Shown here in pieces: positions 48,840-57,646 of a DNA stretch of 64,000 nucleotides (position 1 is its first letter; every line of letters begins with the position of its first letter). The position numbers and the translations under genes were made by a program. Under the pieces are notes generated by a model. That model saw nothing but the letters and a program-made list of their open reading frames with translations. It was not told where the DNA came from and did no database searches. This DNA comes from Leifsonia sp. NPDC080035. GTDB lineage: Bacteria > Actinomycetota > Actinomycetes > Actinomycetales > Microbacteriaceae. The DNA lies in assembly GCF_040050925.1 (NCBI RefSeq), contig NZ_CP157390.1, positions 1 to 64,000 of the forward strand, read 5' to 3'.

Positions 48840-49655
48840 CTAGCCTTTCGCGGCGCGTCGCCGGGCGCTGACCACCCGGTCGACGACGAAGAGGAGGATG
48901 AACGCGAACACCAGCGCCAGCAGCGCGAAGATGACCGCGACGAACGGGTCGGACTGCGAGACCAGCAGCAGCGAGGTCTGCAGATTCACCCGGCTGAGGA
49001 GCGACGCGATGGTGAATTCACCGAGCACCACCGCGACCGACAGTGCGGACGCAGCGAGGATGCCGCGGCGCAGGTTCGGCACCAGCACCCGCCAGAACAC
49101 CGTCCCCCAGCTCGCGCCGAGGGAGCGGGCGGCCTCGCTGAGCGTCACCAGGTCCACCGCGGCGACGTTGCTCTGGATCGCGCGGTACGCGAACGGCAGC
49201 ACGGTGATGCCGTAGGCGAAGGCCAGCGTCCAGGCGCCGGAGCCGAAGATCTGCGTGACGACCGCGTACGTCGGCGCGAGTCCGACGACCATCACGATCG
49301 CCGGGATCATGATCGGCAGCAGGCACACGCCCTCCAGCAGCCGGCGCAGCTGCGGGAATCGCAGCTCCACGAGCACGATGGTCGGCAGCAGCACGAGCAG
49401 CACGATCGCCACCGTCACCACCGCGAGCACGAGCGAGTTGCCGAGACCCTGGTAGATGCGGTCGTAGCGCGTGGTCTCGCCGCCGAACACGGTGGCCCAG
49501 CGGTCGAAGCTGTAGACGCCGGGCTTGGCGGTGCGGAGCGTGAACTCCAGCATCGAGAACAGCGGGATGAGGAAGAACGCCCCGAGGATCACCCAGATGA
49601 CCGTGCGGACGATCGGGCCGGGGCCGAGCCGCAGCGGTTGCGCGCGCCGGCTCAT
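48840..49655 (-). CDS. ABC importer permease 2
   Basis: A 271-residue inner-membrane permease with six helices. The coupling-helix EAA motif is LSEAARSLGASWGTVFWRVLVPNLRRGIL. It matches the PotC-like position in polyamine, thiamine or iron importers. The ATG at 49655 overlaps the stop of permease 1 (ATGA). The C-terminus ends with a basic tail (RRRAAKG). Confidence 0.88.
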   Translation of the reverse strand: MSRRAQPLRLGPGPIVRTVIWVILGAFFLIPLFSMLEFTLRTAKPGVYSFDRWATVFGGETTRYDRIYQGLGNSLVLAVVTVAIVLLVLLPTIVLVELRFPQLRRLLEGVCLLPIMIPAIVMVVGLAPTYAVVTQIFGSGAWTLAFAYGITVLPFAYRAIQSNVAAVDLVTLSEAARSLGASWGTVFWRVLVPNLRRGILAASALSVAVVLGEFTIASLLSRVNLQTSLLLVSQSDPFVAVIFALLALVFAFILLFVVDRVVSARRRAAKG

Positions 49656-50605
49656 CGCTGCCACCGCGCCGTCCGCCGCACGAGAGCCGAGTAGGCGAGC
49701 ATGACGACGATCATCACGACGAGCATCCCGAGCGCCATCGATCCCGCGAGGTTCGCGCGGCCGAGCACCGTCTCGGAGATGAGCGCCTGGCGGATCTGCA
49801 GCGAGACGATGTTGTTCGCCTGACCGACGAGCGCCGCCGCGGTGGCGTACGACGAGAAGGCGTTCGCGAACAGCAGGAGGAGGCTGCCGAGGAACGACGG
49901 CAGCAGGATGGGGCCGCCGACGCGCGTCCAGTACGTCCAGCGGCTGCCGCCGAGGGTCGCGGTCGCCTCCAGCCACTGCGGGCGAAGGCCCTCCAGCGCA
50001 GGCAGGAAGGTGATCACCATGAGCGGGATCTGGAAGTACAGGTAGGGCAGGATGAGCCCGGGCACCGTGTAGAGCCACACGCCGTTCTCGTAGATGTTGA
50101 TGTGGAACTGGTTGCGCAGCAGCACGGTCACCAGGCCCTGGGCACCGATCGTCGCGATGAAGGCGAAGGCGAGCATGACGCCGCCGAACTGGGCGAGCAC
50201 GCTGCTGGCGGAGTCCACCAGCGAGCGGGCGACGCCTCCAGGACGGGACTGCAGCATCGCGAAGCAGAGCGCCGCCCCGGCGATCGCGCCGACGATCGCG
50301 GTCACCGCGGACAGCCAGAACGCGCCGAAGAAGGAGCCGGCGATGGCCGGCTCGGCGAGTCCCGTGATGTTCGACCACGTGAAGCGGCCGTTCTCGTCGA
50401 GGAAGCCGCTGCCGACGGCGACGAGCGTGGGGATGGCGAGGAAGACGACGACGTAGAAGGCGAAGGGGGTCAGGCCGAAGACGGCCGCACCGCCCCGCCG
50501 GCGTCGGCGGCCCGCCGTGGACGACGGCTGCCGCCGGGAGTCACGCGAGGCGACCCCGGCGGCAGCGGCATCGACCGCGGGAGCCGCGGCGATGGTCTCG
50601 GTCAT
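49652..50605 (-). CDS. ABC importer permease 1
   Basis: A 317-residue permease with a long Ala/Arg-rich N-terminal tail (about 40 residues) and six or seven helices beginning at AAVFGLTPFAFYVVVFLAIPTLVAVG. The EAA-type motif is LEATATLGGSRWTYWTRVGGPILLP. It pairs with permease 2. Its ATG overlaps the stop of the binding protein (TGATG), so the whole importer is translationally coupled. Confidence 0.88.
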   Translation of the reverse strand: MTETIAAAPAVDAAAAGVASRDSRRQPSSTAGRRRRRGGAAVFGLTPFAFYVVVFLAIPTLVAVGSGFLDENGRFTWSNITGLAEPAIAGSFFGAFWLSAVTAIVGAIAGAALCFAMLQSRPGGVARSLVDSASSVLAQFGGVMLAFAFIATIGAQGLVTVLLRNQFHINIYENGVWLYTVPGLILPYLYFQIPLMVITFLPALEGLRPQWLEATATLGGSRWTYWTRVGGPILLPSFLGSLLLLFANAFSSYATAAALVGQANNIVSLQIRQALISETVLGRANLAGSMALGMLVVMIVVMLAYSALVRRTARWQR

Positions 50606-51747
50606 CAGCCGACCGCGTTGGCCCACTTGGCGTTCAGCAGCGTTCCCGCGTCCGTCGCCTGCTTGTCGGTCATGACGGCGACCTCGTCGAGCTTGCCGGG
50701 GAACTCCGCGGTGTCGAGCGTTCCGGCCTTCTCCATGGCGTTCACGCGGGCCGGGTAGGCGCCGCCCTTGAGCCAGGCGTTCTGGGCGGCGTCGCTGTAG
50801 AGGTACTCCTCCCAGAGGCGCGCGGCAGCCGGGTGCGGGGCGTCCTTGTTGATGGCCTGGTTGTAGTAGCCGACGTACGCGGTGCCGGGGAGGACGACGT
50901 ACTTCCAGTCGATCCCGCCCGACTTGATGGTGTCGGAGGTGGTGTAGCCCTTCTGGTTGAACGACCAGTCGAGCAGCACCGGGGTCTCACCGGAGGCGAT
51001 CGTGTTCGGCTTGCCGTCGGCGGCGTTCCAGTTGCCGGCCTTCTTGAGCTTGGTGAACCAGTCGATGCCGGGGGTCAGATCGTCCAGCGTCCCGCCGTTC
51101 TGCAGGGTGGCGTACGCGACGGCGCCGGCCGCGGCGGCCGCCTGGGTCGGGTTGCCGTTCAGCGCGACGGCGCCCTTGAACTCCGGCTTCAGCAGGTCGT
51201 CGAAGCTCTTCGGTGCGGTCTTGATCTTGTTGGCGTCGTAGCCGACCGCCATGACGCCGTAATAGCCGACCTTCCAGAGGCCGTCCTTCTCCTTCTGGTC
51301 GTCGGGGATGTCGGCGAAGCCGGTCGGCTTGTACGGCGCGAAGTACTCGGTGTTCGCGAGCGCCACCGAGGATCCGATGTCGAACGTGTCCGGCGCGGTG
51401 TCCTGGCCCTTCAGCTTCTTCGCGGCGTCGATCTCCTCCTGGCTGGACGCGCTGTCCTGGCTCGGGTTGATCGTGATGCCGTACTTCTTGGTGAAGCCGT
51501 CGAAGATCTCCTGGTAGTTCGCCCAGTCGCCGGGGGTGGCGATGATGTTGAGGCTGCCCTCCTTCTTGGCGGCGGCGACCAGGGCGTCCATCCCGCCGGC
51601 CGACGCGACGTCGGTGGCGGTGGCGACCTTGCTGCTGTCGGTGCTGCTGCCGCTGGCGTCCGCGCCGCCGGAGCAGGCGGCGAGGGACAGGGCGACGACG
51701 GTCGCGGCGGCGGCGAGGCCGGCGGCACGAGCGCGCTTGTTGATCAC
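50605..51747 (-). CDS. Substrate-binding lipoprotein of ABC importer
   Basis: A 380-residue lipoprotein. The signal peptide ends in the lipobox LSLAAC with the modified C25, followed by a Gly/Ser/Asp-rich linker. The mature domain starts GSLNIIATPGDWANYQEIFDGFTKKYGI and contains APDTFDIGSSVALANTEYFAPYKP and a hinge-like GYYGVMAVGYDANKI, as in family 1 solute-binding proteins (polyamine, iron or phosphonate type). GGAGGA precedes the GTG start. The ligand is unknown. Confidence 0.87.
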   Translation of the reverse strand: MINKRARAAGLAAAATVVALSLAACSGGADASGSSTDSSKVATATDVASAGGMDALVAAAKKEGSLNIIATPGDWANYQEIFDGFTKKYGITINPSQDSASSQEEIDAAKKLKGQDTAPDTFDIGSSVALANTEYFAPYKPTGFADIPDDQKEKDGLWKVGYYGVMAVGYDANKIKTAPKSFDDLLKPEFKGAVALNGNPTQAAAAAGAVAYATLQNGGTLDDLTPGIDWFTKLKKAGNWNAADGKPNTIASGETPVLLDWSFNQKGYTTSDTIKSGGIDWKYVVLPGTAYVGYYNQAINKDAPHPAAARLWEEYLYSDAAQNAWLKGGAYPARVNAMEKAGTLDTAEFPGKLDEVAVMTDKQATDAGTLLNAKWANAVG

Positions 51748-51879
51748 GGATTTTCCTCCAGTGCACGGGTTTGTGGCCGGGTGTTCCACCCGGTTCGCGC
51801 TCACGCTAGGGAGGCCGGGCGACCGGCCGCCCAGCGGGCGGTGACGAGTCGGTGAACGGCGGGTGTCGGACGGCACCGC

Positions 51880-51885
51880 TACGCT
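51880..51885 (+). promoter_or_regulatory. Leaderless -10 element
   Basis: TACGCT lies exactly six bases before the GTG at 51892. Confidence 0.5.
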
Positions 51886-51891
51886 CGAGGC

Positions 51892-53106
51892 GTGGTCGAA
51901 CAGGTCTCCCCCGCTCTCGCACGCCGCATCGCTCTTGCCGCGCAGGGCTTCGGGCGTCCGCGTCCTGCGACAGTCGGCGTCCGGCAGCTGAACGGTCTCA
52001 TCGACCGCATCAACCTGCTGCAGATCGATTCGGTGAACGTCTTCGAGCGCAGCCATTACCTGCCGGCGTTCGCACGGCTGGGCGCCTACGACAAGACCCT
52101 GCTCGACCGCCTGACGTTCGACGCGCGTGGACCGCACACCGAGTACTGGGCGCACGAGGCCGCCTTCATCCGCAAGGAGGACTGGCCGCTGTTCGAGTGG
52201 CGGATGCGGTTCAACCGGGGCCGCTACGGCGCGGAGGGCGGCTGGTTCGACAGCAACCGGGAGACGGTGGAGTGGCTGCGGCGCGAGCTCGCCGCCAACG
52301 GTCCACTCGCCGCGAGTGAGATCGAGCACGACGCCAACACGCGCACCGGTCCGTGGTGGGGCTGGTCGGCGGTGAAGCGCGCGCTCGAGATGCTGTTCCT
52401 GATGGGCGAGGTGGCGATCGCCGGCCGCACGCGGTTCCAGCGCCGGTACGCGCTGGTCGAGGACGTGCTCCCGGCGAGCGTGCTCGACGTGTCGTTCGAG
52501 ACCGAGGACGCCGTCCGCGAGCTGATCCGCCGCTCGGCGGTGGCGCACGGCATCGGGACGGCCAAGGACTTCGCCGACTACTACCGGATCAAGGGGGCGC
52601 CCGCCCTCGCCGCCATCCGCGACCTGGAGGACGCCGGCGAGCTCATCCCGGTGCGCGTGCCTGGATGGGAGAGCGCGGGCAAGCCCATCCCCGCGTGGCT
52701 GCACCGGGATGCGCGGCGTCCGCGGCGCATCGAGGCGGCCGCGCTGCTCTCCCCGTTCGACCCGGTGGTCTGGTACCGCGATCGCGCTCTGCGGGTGTTC
52801 GGATTCCACTACCGCATCGAGATCTACACCCCGGCGCCGCAGCGGGTCTACGGCTACTACTCGCTCCCCATCCTGCTCGACGACGCTCTGGTCGGACGCA
52901 TCGACCTGAAGAGCGACCGCCAGGCCGGCGTGCTGCGCGTCCAGTCGGCGTGGACCGAGGACGGCGACGGCGGCCGGATCGCGGAGCGCCTCCTCCCACT
53001 GCTGGCCGAGACCGCCGCGTGGCAGGGTCTCGGCGCCGTCGAGGTGGCGCCCGGCGCCCGCGGCGACCTGGCACCGCTGCTCGTCACCGCGGGCGTCGGC
53101 GGCTGA
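51892..53106 (+). CDS. YcaQ/AlkZ-type DNA glycosylase
   Basis: A 404-residue winged-helix protein. The catalytic Q-x-D motif is Q44-I-D46 in LLQIDSVNVFERSHYLPAFARLG. YWAHEAAFI, GPWWGWSAVKRALEMLFLMGEVAIAGR, and the later LSPFDPVVWYRDRALRVFGFHYRIEIY complete the family signature. YcaQ of E. coli and AlkZ of Streptomyces remove bulky adducts and unhook interstrand crosslinks. Here it could protect against crosslinking agents made by neighbours. The start is leaderless. Confidence 0.88.
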   Translation: MVEQVSPALARRIALAAQGFGRPRPATVGVRQLNGLIDRINLLQIDSVNVFERSHYLPAFARLGAYDKTLLDRLTFDARGPHTEYWAHEAAFIRKEDWPLFEWRMRFNRGRYGAEGGWFDSNRETVEWLRRELAANGPLAASEIEHDANTRTGPWWGWSAVKRALEMLFLMGEVAIAGRTRFQRRYALVEDVLPASVLDVSFETEDAVRELIRRSAVAHGIGTAKDFADYYRIKGAPALAAIRDLEDAGELIPVRVPGWESAGKPIPAWLHRDARRPRRIEAAALLSPFDPVVWYRDRALRVFGFHYRIEIYTPAPQRVYGYYSLPILLDDALVGRIDLKSDRQAGVLRVQSAWTEDGDGGRIAERLLPLLAETAAWQGLGAVEVAPGARGDLAPLLVTAGVGG

Positions 53107-53113
53107 GGCCCGG

Positions 53114-53171
53114 CCGACCGGAACTCCGGAGAATCGGGAAGCTGTTCCGGCGTGTCCGACCGGAACTCCGG
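53114..53171. repeat. Two 16-bp direct repeats with competing hairpins
   Basis: CCGACCGGAACTCCGG occurs at 53114-53129 and 53156-53171. GTTCCGG (53144-53150) between them can pair with the CCGGAAC of either copy. It lies just after the glycosylase stop. Confidence 0.6.
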
Positions 53172-53249
53172 CAACGGCGCGGTTCGGGGCCGATATCTCC
53201 GGATGAAGGGACGCCGCCACACCTCTCGCGGCCTCTGCTGCGCCGGGGG

Positions 53250-53255
53250 TAGGGT
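53250..53255 (+). promoter_or_regulatory. Leaderless -10 element
   Basis: TAGGGT lies exactly six bases before the ATG at 53262. Confidence 0.45.
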
Positions 53256-53261
53256 GCGGGC

Positions 53262-53696
53262 ATGACGTCACCGCTGGAGTACCTGAACGCCGACGGCGCC
53301 GATGAGGCGGACTTCGAGCAGCCCATGCGCGAGCTGTACGCGTACCGCGACGGCGAACACTGGACGGACGGCATCGTGACCGGGACGAAACGCGCCGACG
53401 ACGGCCGGGCGCTCGTCCAGTTCGACGGCCGGGTGTGGGTGAGCACCGAGGACGTGCGCGACTCGGACCACTACATCGCGGTGCTGCTCAACCCCGACTC
53501 GTCCGTCTACGCCGAGGTGGTCGCGCGGCTCATCGACGGCTCCCCCGCCGACCCGATCCGTGACGTCTCTTTGACCGACGGCACCGCCAATGTCGGGACC
53601 GAGTGGCGCCCGCTGGACGAGCCGCGGCGCGGGACGCGCGTGCGGTATCGCTACACCGGCACGGCCGAGCTCGAGCCGGTGGACGCCGACAGCTAG
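53262..53696 (+). CDS. Conserved hypothetical protein
   Basis: A 144-residue acidic protein I do not recognise. It appears beta-rich: WTDGIVTGTKRADDGRALVQFDGRVWVSTEDV in the middle, SSVYAEVVARLIDGSPADP, and a C-terminal TRVRYRYTGTAELEPVDA. There is no signal peptide or membrane helix. The start is leaderless, and a degenerate palindrome follows its stop. Confidence 0.6.
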   Translation: MTSPLEYLNADGADEADFEQPMRELYAYRDGEHWTDGIVTGTKRADDGRALVQFDGRVWVSTEDVRDSDHYIAVLLNPDSSVYAEVVARLIDGSPADPIRDVSLTDGTANVGTEWRPLDEPRRGTRVRYRYTGTAELEPVDADS

Positions 53697-53727
53697 GCCG
53701 CGGCGCGCCCGCCCCTGCACCAGCGCC

Positions 53728-53777
53728 TCCGGAGTTCTTCGCGCAACATTCCGGGCGCAGGCGTGCAGAACTCAGGA
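53728..53777. repeat. Degenerate palindrome, family of the 29.1-kb repeat
   Basis: TCCGGAGTTCTTCGCGC (53728-53744) pairs at 14 of 17 positions with 53761-53777. The left arm differs at only two positions from TCCGGAGTTGTTCACGC of the 29136 and 42591 repeats. It lies between convergent genes. Confidence 0.65.
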
Positions 53778-53827
53778 ACGGATGGCGAACCTGGGCGAGC
53801 CAGGTGAGCGGGCCGGGGCGTGGCGGC

Positions 53828-54709
53828 CTAGAAGCCGGCGCCCATCTTCTCCAGGCGCTCGACCCGCTCCGGGATGGGCGGGTGGGTCGAGAACAGCCGG
53901 CTCATCAGGCCCGGCTTCAGCGGCTGGGAGATCCAGAGGTGCGCCATGCTGGTGTTCTGCTTGCGCATCGGCCGACCGTACTGCTCCAGTTTGAGCAGCG
54001 CGCTCGCCAGCGCGTCCGGATGACGCGTGGTCATGGCGCCCGTCGCGTCCGCCAGGTACTCGCGCTGCCGGGACACCGCGAGCTGGACGAGCGTGGCGAC
54101 GAGCGGAGCGACGATCGCCGCGACCAGGCCGAAGACCAGCACCACGGGGTTGCCGCCGTTGTTGTTGCGGTTGTTGCCGCCGAAGAACGCCATCCGCAGG
54201 AAGATGTCGGCGATGAGGCCGATCGCCACGGTGAGGCCGAACACGATCATCGAGAGCCGGATGTCGTAGTTGCGCACGTGACCCAGCTCGTGCGCCATGA
54301 CGCCCTCGAGCTCCGCGTCGGTCATGATGTCGAGCAGCCCGGTGGTGGCGGCGACGGACGCGTGCTTCGGGTCACGCCCGGTCGCGAACGCGTTCGGGGC
54401 CGGGTCGTTGATGACGTAGACCGCCGGCATCGGGGTGCCGGTCGTGATCGAGAGGTTCTCGACGACGTTCCAGAGCCGCGGGTTGTCCGCCTTCTGGATG
54501 GGAACCGCCCCCGACATGCTCAACGCCTGACTCGACGCCATGAAGTACTGGAACACGGCGTAGACGGTCGCCCCGACCAGCACCCACCCCAGGATCGCGT
54601 AGCTGTTGTAGATGACGGAGCCCAGCCATCCGAGCGCACCGATGAGAACCAGGAACAGCAGGATGATGAAGACGGTGTTGCGCTTGTTCCTGGCGATCGC
54701 CCTGTACAT
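53828..54709 (-). CDS. htpX: M48 family metalloprotease HtpX
   Basis: A 293-residue membrane zinc protease for quality control. Two N-terminal helices (about 12-30 and 36-55) precede the site HELGH at 140-144; GRDPKHASVAATTGLLDIM and SREYLADATGAMTTRHPDALASAL are conserved, the latter giving the third zinc ligand. Two more helices lie around 158-175 and 190-215. It is seven bases downstream of lemA on the same strand, a common pairing. Confidence 0.92.
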   Translation of the reverse strand: MYRAIARNKRNTVFIILLFLVLIGALGWLGSVIYNSYAILGWVLVGATVYAVFQYFMASSQALSMSGAVPIQKADNPRLWNVVENLSITTGTPMPAVYVINDPAPNAFATGRDPKHASVAATTGLLDIMTDAELEGVMAHELGHVRNYDIRLSMIVFGLTVAIGLIADIFLRMAFFGGNNRNNNGGNPVVLVFGLVAAIVAPLVATLVQLAVSRQREYLADATGAMTTRHPDALASALLKLEQYGRPMRKQNTSMAHLWISQPLKPGLMSRLFSTHPPIPERVERLEKMGAGF

Positions 54710-54716
54710 TGCCGCC

Positions 54717-55283
54717 CTAGAACTGGACGCGCGGCGGCTCGGCGATCGCCGCCAGGTTGTCGACCTCGAAGAACTCGCGCTCGGTGAAGCCGAGTCGGCG
54801 CGCGAACAGGTTGTTCGGGAAGACCTTGATCTTCGTGTTGAACTCGCGCACGCCGCCGTTGTAGAACCGGCGCGACGCCTGGATCTTGTCCTCGGTGTCG
54901 ACCAGGTCGGCCTGCAGGCGCAGGAAGTTCTGGCTCGCCTGCAGCTGCGGGTACGCCTCCGCCACCGCGAAGATGCTCTTCAGCGCGGTCTGCATGTGGC
55001 CCTCGGCCACGGACGCCTCACCCGGCGTCTGCGCGGTCAGCGTCTCCGCGCGCGCCTTGGTGACGGACTCGAAGACGCCCTTCTCGTGCGCTGCGTAACC
55101 CTTCACCGTCTCGATGAGGTTCGGGATGAGGTCGGCACGACGCTTCAGCTGCACCGTGATGTCGCTCCACGCCTCGTCCACACGCACCTTGAGCGTGACG
55201 AGCGAGTTGTAGGTCGCCCAGAGGTAGATCCCGATGATCGCGACGATCACGACGACGATGATGACCGGAATGAGCCATTCCAT
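54717..55283 (-). CDS. LemA family protein
   Basis: A 188-residue protein with an N-terminal membrane anchor (WLIPVIIVVVIVAIIGIYLW) and a helical domain: YNSLVTLKVRVDEAWSDITVQLKRRADLIPNLIETVKGYAAHEKGVFE is the LemA signature. FPNNLFARRLGF and EREFFEV occur at the C-terminus. LemA proteins are found with HtpX, but their role is unclear. A GGAGTTCC ribosome site precedes the ATG. Confidence 0.93.
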   Translation of the reverse strand: MEWLIPVIIVVVIVAIIGIYLWATYNSLVTLKVRVDEAWSDITVQLKRRADLIPNLIETVKGYAAHEKGVFESVTKARAETLTAQTPGEASVAEGHMQTALKSIFAVAEAYPQLQASQNFLRLQADLVDTEDKIQASRRFYNGGVREFNTKIKVFPNNLFARRLGFTEREFFEVDNLAAIAEPPRVQF

Positions 55284-55434
55284 TGCAGGAACTCCTTTGG
55301 GTGTGCGGGCACGAGTCCGTGCGCAGGATCATCCTAACGGCGGTGGATGCGGCTCCCATTGCCTTCCCATCACACTCAAAGCAAGAGCGCCGGGGATCGA
55401 CAGGCCGCCCAGGTCCCGGGTGCAGAATGGCAGC

Positions 55435-56070
55435 GTGAGTGAGCTGGCCGAGCGTCGCCGTCGCGGCCGCCCCCGCAAGGAGCGCGGGGCGGCGTCCGCA
55501 CGCGGCACGATCGTGCGCGCGGCGGCCGAGGAGTTCGCGGAGCGCGGCTACGAGGCGGCGTCGCTGCGGGCCGTCGCACGGCGAGCGGGCGTCGACGCGG
55601 CGCTCGTCCACCACTACTTCGAGGACAAGGCGGATCTGTTCGCGGCGACGCTCGAGGCCCCACTGCGCCCCGACCGCGTCATCGCCGTGATGCTGGGCGC
55701 TCCGCGCGACGAGCTCGGGGAGCGCCTCGTCCGCTACCTCTTCACCCAGCTGGAGGACGAGAAGGCCGCGGGCAGGATGGTGCTCATCCTGCGCACGGTG
55801 CTCGGCAACTCCGTCGGGACGCGGATGGTGCGGGAGTTCCTCACCCGCGAGGTGTTCGCCCGGCTGGCGTCGGCGACGGACGCCCCGGACGCCGAGCTGC
55901 GGGCCGACCTCGCCGCCTCCCAGATCGTGGGCCTGATGATGACCAGGTACGCGCTGCGGCTGGAGCCGATCGCGAGCGCCGACGTGGAGGATCTGGTGCG
56001 CCGGGTGGGGCCGGTTCTGCAGTGGCACCTGTTCGGAGATCTTGACGGGCGGTCGGGGCCGGGCGAATAA
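55435..56070 (+). CDS. TetR family transcriptional regulator
   Basis: A 211-residue regulator. The N-terminal HTH is ARGTIVRAAAEEFAERGYEAASLRAVARRAGVDAALVHHYFEDKADLFAATL. The C-terminal ligand domain matches the TetR_C_17-like group (GRMVLILRTVLGNSVGTRMVREFL). The GTG at 55435 has CAGAAT six bases upstream. It heads an operon with an ABC exporter; the near-perfect operator overlaps its own stop codon and the ATPase start. Confidence 0.9.
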   Translation: MSELAERRRRGRPRKERGAASARGTIVRAAAEEFAERGYEAASLRAVARRAGVDAALVHHYFEDKADLFAATLEAPLRPDRVIAVMLGAPRDELGERLVRYLFTQLEDEKAAGRMVLILRTVLGNSVGTRMVREFLTREVFARLASATDAPDAELRADLAASQIVGLMMTRYALRLEPIASADVEDLVRRVGPVLQWHLFGDLDGRSGPGE

Positions 56071-56088
56071 TTCATCACATGATGAATT
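56069..56088. promoter_or_regulatory. TetR operator on the ATPase start codon
   Basis: AATTCATCA-CA-TGATGAATT is a perfect 9-bp inverted repeat in GC-rich DNA. It covers the TetR stop codon (56068-56070) and the ATPase ATG (56079). The AT-rich symmetry is characteristic of TetR operators. Confidence 0.65.
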
Positions 56089-56885
56089 CGCCGGATGCCG
56101 CGGTCGTCATCGACGGACTGCGGGTGCGGCGCGGCCGGCGGACCGTGCTCGACGGGCTGGACCTGCGCATCCCCCGCGGTCAGGTGGTCGGCCTGCTCGG
56201 ACCGAGCGGTTGCGGCAAGACGACGCTGATGCGGGCGATCGTCGGAGTCCAGCGGATCGCGGGCGGACGGGTGGAGGTGCTCGGTCAGCCGGCCGGGTCG
56301 GCGGCGCTGCGGCATCGCGTCGGCTACGTGACGCAAGCGGCGAGCGTCTACGACGACCTCACCGTGCGGCAGAACCTGTCGTACTTCCGCCGGGTGCTCG
56401 GCGCCGGGGCCGACGACGTCCAGAGCGCGATCGACGCGACCGACCTCGGCGCGTTCGCCGGCCAGCTCGTCGGCACGCTCTCCGGCGGTCAGCGCAGTCG
56501 GGTCTCCCTCGCCGCGGCGCTGCTCGGCTCGCCCGACCTGCTCGTGCTGGACGAGCCGACCGTCGGGCTCGACCCGCTGCTGCGGGTGGAGCTGTGGACC
56601 CTGTTCCACCGGCTCGCCGACTCCGGCACCAGCCTGCTGATCTCGAGCCACGTGATGGACGAGGCGACCCGCTGCGACCGGCTGCTGCTGATGCGCGAGG
56701 GCGCGATCCTCGCCGACCAGACACCGGAGGGCCTGCTGCGGGAGACCGGGGCCGAGGATGCGGAGGGTGCGTTCATCGCGCTGCTGCGCCGGCACCACGC
56801 CCGGCACGCGCTTCCGGATCCCGAGCCGGAACGGACCCCGGAACCGGGCACGGGCACGGGAGCGGATGAGGAGGCCGCCCGATGA
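56079..56885 (+). CDS. ABC exporter ATPase
   Basis: A 268-residue ATPase: Walker A is GPSGCGKTTLMRAI, the signature LSGGQRSRVSLAAALLG, Walker B LLVLDEPTVGLDP, and SSHVMDEATRCDRLLLM is the switch region. The C-terminal tail is Pro/Glu-rich. It belongs with ABC-2 drug or lipid exporters. A second ATG at 56082 is possible. The gene starts eight bases after the TetR stop and overlaps the permease start (ATGA). Confidence 0.9.
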   Translation: MMNSPDAAVVIDGLRVRRGRRTVLDGLDLRIPRGQVVGLLGPSGCGKTTLMRAIVGVQRIAGGRVEVLGQPAGSAALRHRVGYVTQAASVYDDLTVRQNLSYFRRVLGAGADDVQSAIDATDLGAFAGQLVGTLSGGQRSRVSLAAALLGSPDLLVLDEPTVGLDPLLRVELWTLFHRLADSGTSLLISSHVMDEATRCDRLLLMREGAILADQTPEGLLRETGAEDAEGAFIALLRRHHARHALPDPEPERTPEPGTGTGADEEAAR

Positions 56886-57616
56886 ACTTCACGCGCACGT
56901 TCGGGACGGCGGGACGGGTGCTCACCCAGATCCGCCACGACCCGCGCACGATCGGCCTGCTGGTGGTGGTGCCGAGCCTGCTGATCGGCCTGGTGGCCTG
57001 GATCTTCACCGACACCGATGTCTTCGCCACCATCGGTCCGGCGATCGTCGCCCTGTTCCCGTTCATCGTGATGTTCCTCGTCACCAGCATCACGACGCTG
57101 CGGGAGCGCCGCACCGGGACCCTCGAGCGGCTGCTGTCGATGCCGCTCGGCAAGGGCGACTTCATCCTCGGCTACACGCTCGCGTTCGGGCTGCTCGCCG
57201 TCGTGCAGTCGCTCGTCGCGGTCGGCTTCGCGATCTGGGTGTGCGGGCTGGAGATCAAGGGCGACCCGTGGCTGATGGTGGCGGTCGCGGTGACAGACGC
57301 CGTGCTGGGCAGCACCCTCGGCCTGTTCGCCAGCGCGTTCGCCCGCACCGAGTTCCAGGTCGTGCAGTTCATGCCCGTGATCGTGTTCCCGCAGATCCTG
57401 CTCGGCGGGATCTTCCTACCGCGCGACCAGCTACCGGACGGCCTGCGGCAGATCAGCGACTGGCTCCCGCTCTCGCACGCGGTGGATGCACTGAACGCCG
57501 TGTCGACGAACGCGCACGACGCCGCCTACGTCGGTGGCCAGCTGCTCATCATCGCGGCGTTCGCGATCGGCGCCGTCGTCGTCGGTGCGCTCACCCTGCA
57601 GCGCCGCACCGCCTAG
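56882..57616 (+). CDS. ABC-2 type exporter permease
   Basis: A 244-residue protein with six helices: IGLLVVVPSLLIGLVAWIF, FPFIVMFLVTSI, LGYTLAFGLLAVVQSLVAVGFAIWV, LMVAVAVTDAVLGSTLGLF, VIVFPQILLGGIFLP, and LLIIAAFAIGAVVVGALTL. RERRTGTLERLLSMPLGKGDFILGY and the C-terminal LPLSHAVDALNAVS mark the ABC-2 family. It forms the exporter with the preceding ATPase. The substrate is unknown. Confidence 0.9.
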   Translation: MNFTRTFGTAGRVLTQIRHDPRTIGLLVVVPSLLIGLVAWIFTDTDVFATIGPAIVALFPFIVMFLVTSITTLRERRTGTLERLLSMPLGKGDFILGYTLAFGLLAVVQSLVAVGFAIWVCGLEIKGDPWLMVAVAVTDAVLGSTLGLFASAFARTEFQVVQFMPVIVFPQILLGGIFLPRDQLPDGLRQISDWLPLSHAVDALNAVSTNAHDAAYVGGQLLIIAAFAIGAVVVGALTLQRRTA

Positions 57617-57646
57617 CGGGATCCCCGCGCCGGCGACACCCGCGCC

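Noticed and set aside
46471..48843. A 790-codon plus-strand open frame opposite the AI-2E and ABC ATPase genes
   Set aside because: It is antisense to two clear genes, its translation is Arg/Asp/Glu/His-rich low complexity, and long antisense frames are expected at this GC content.
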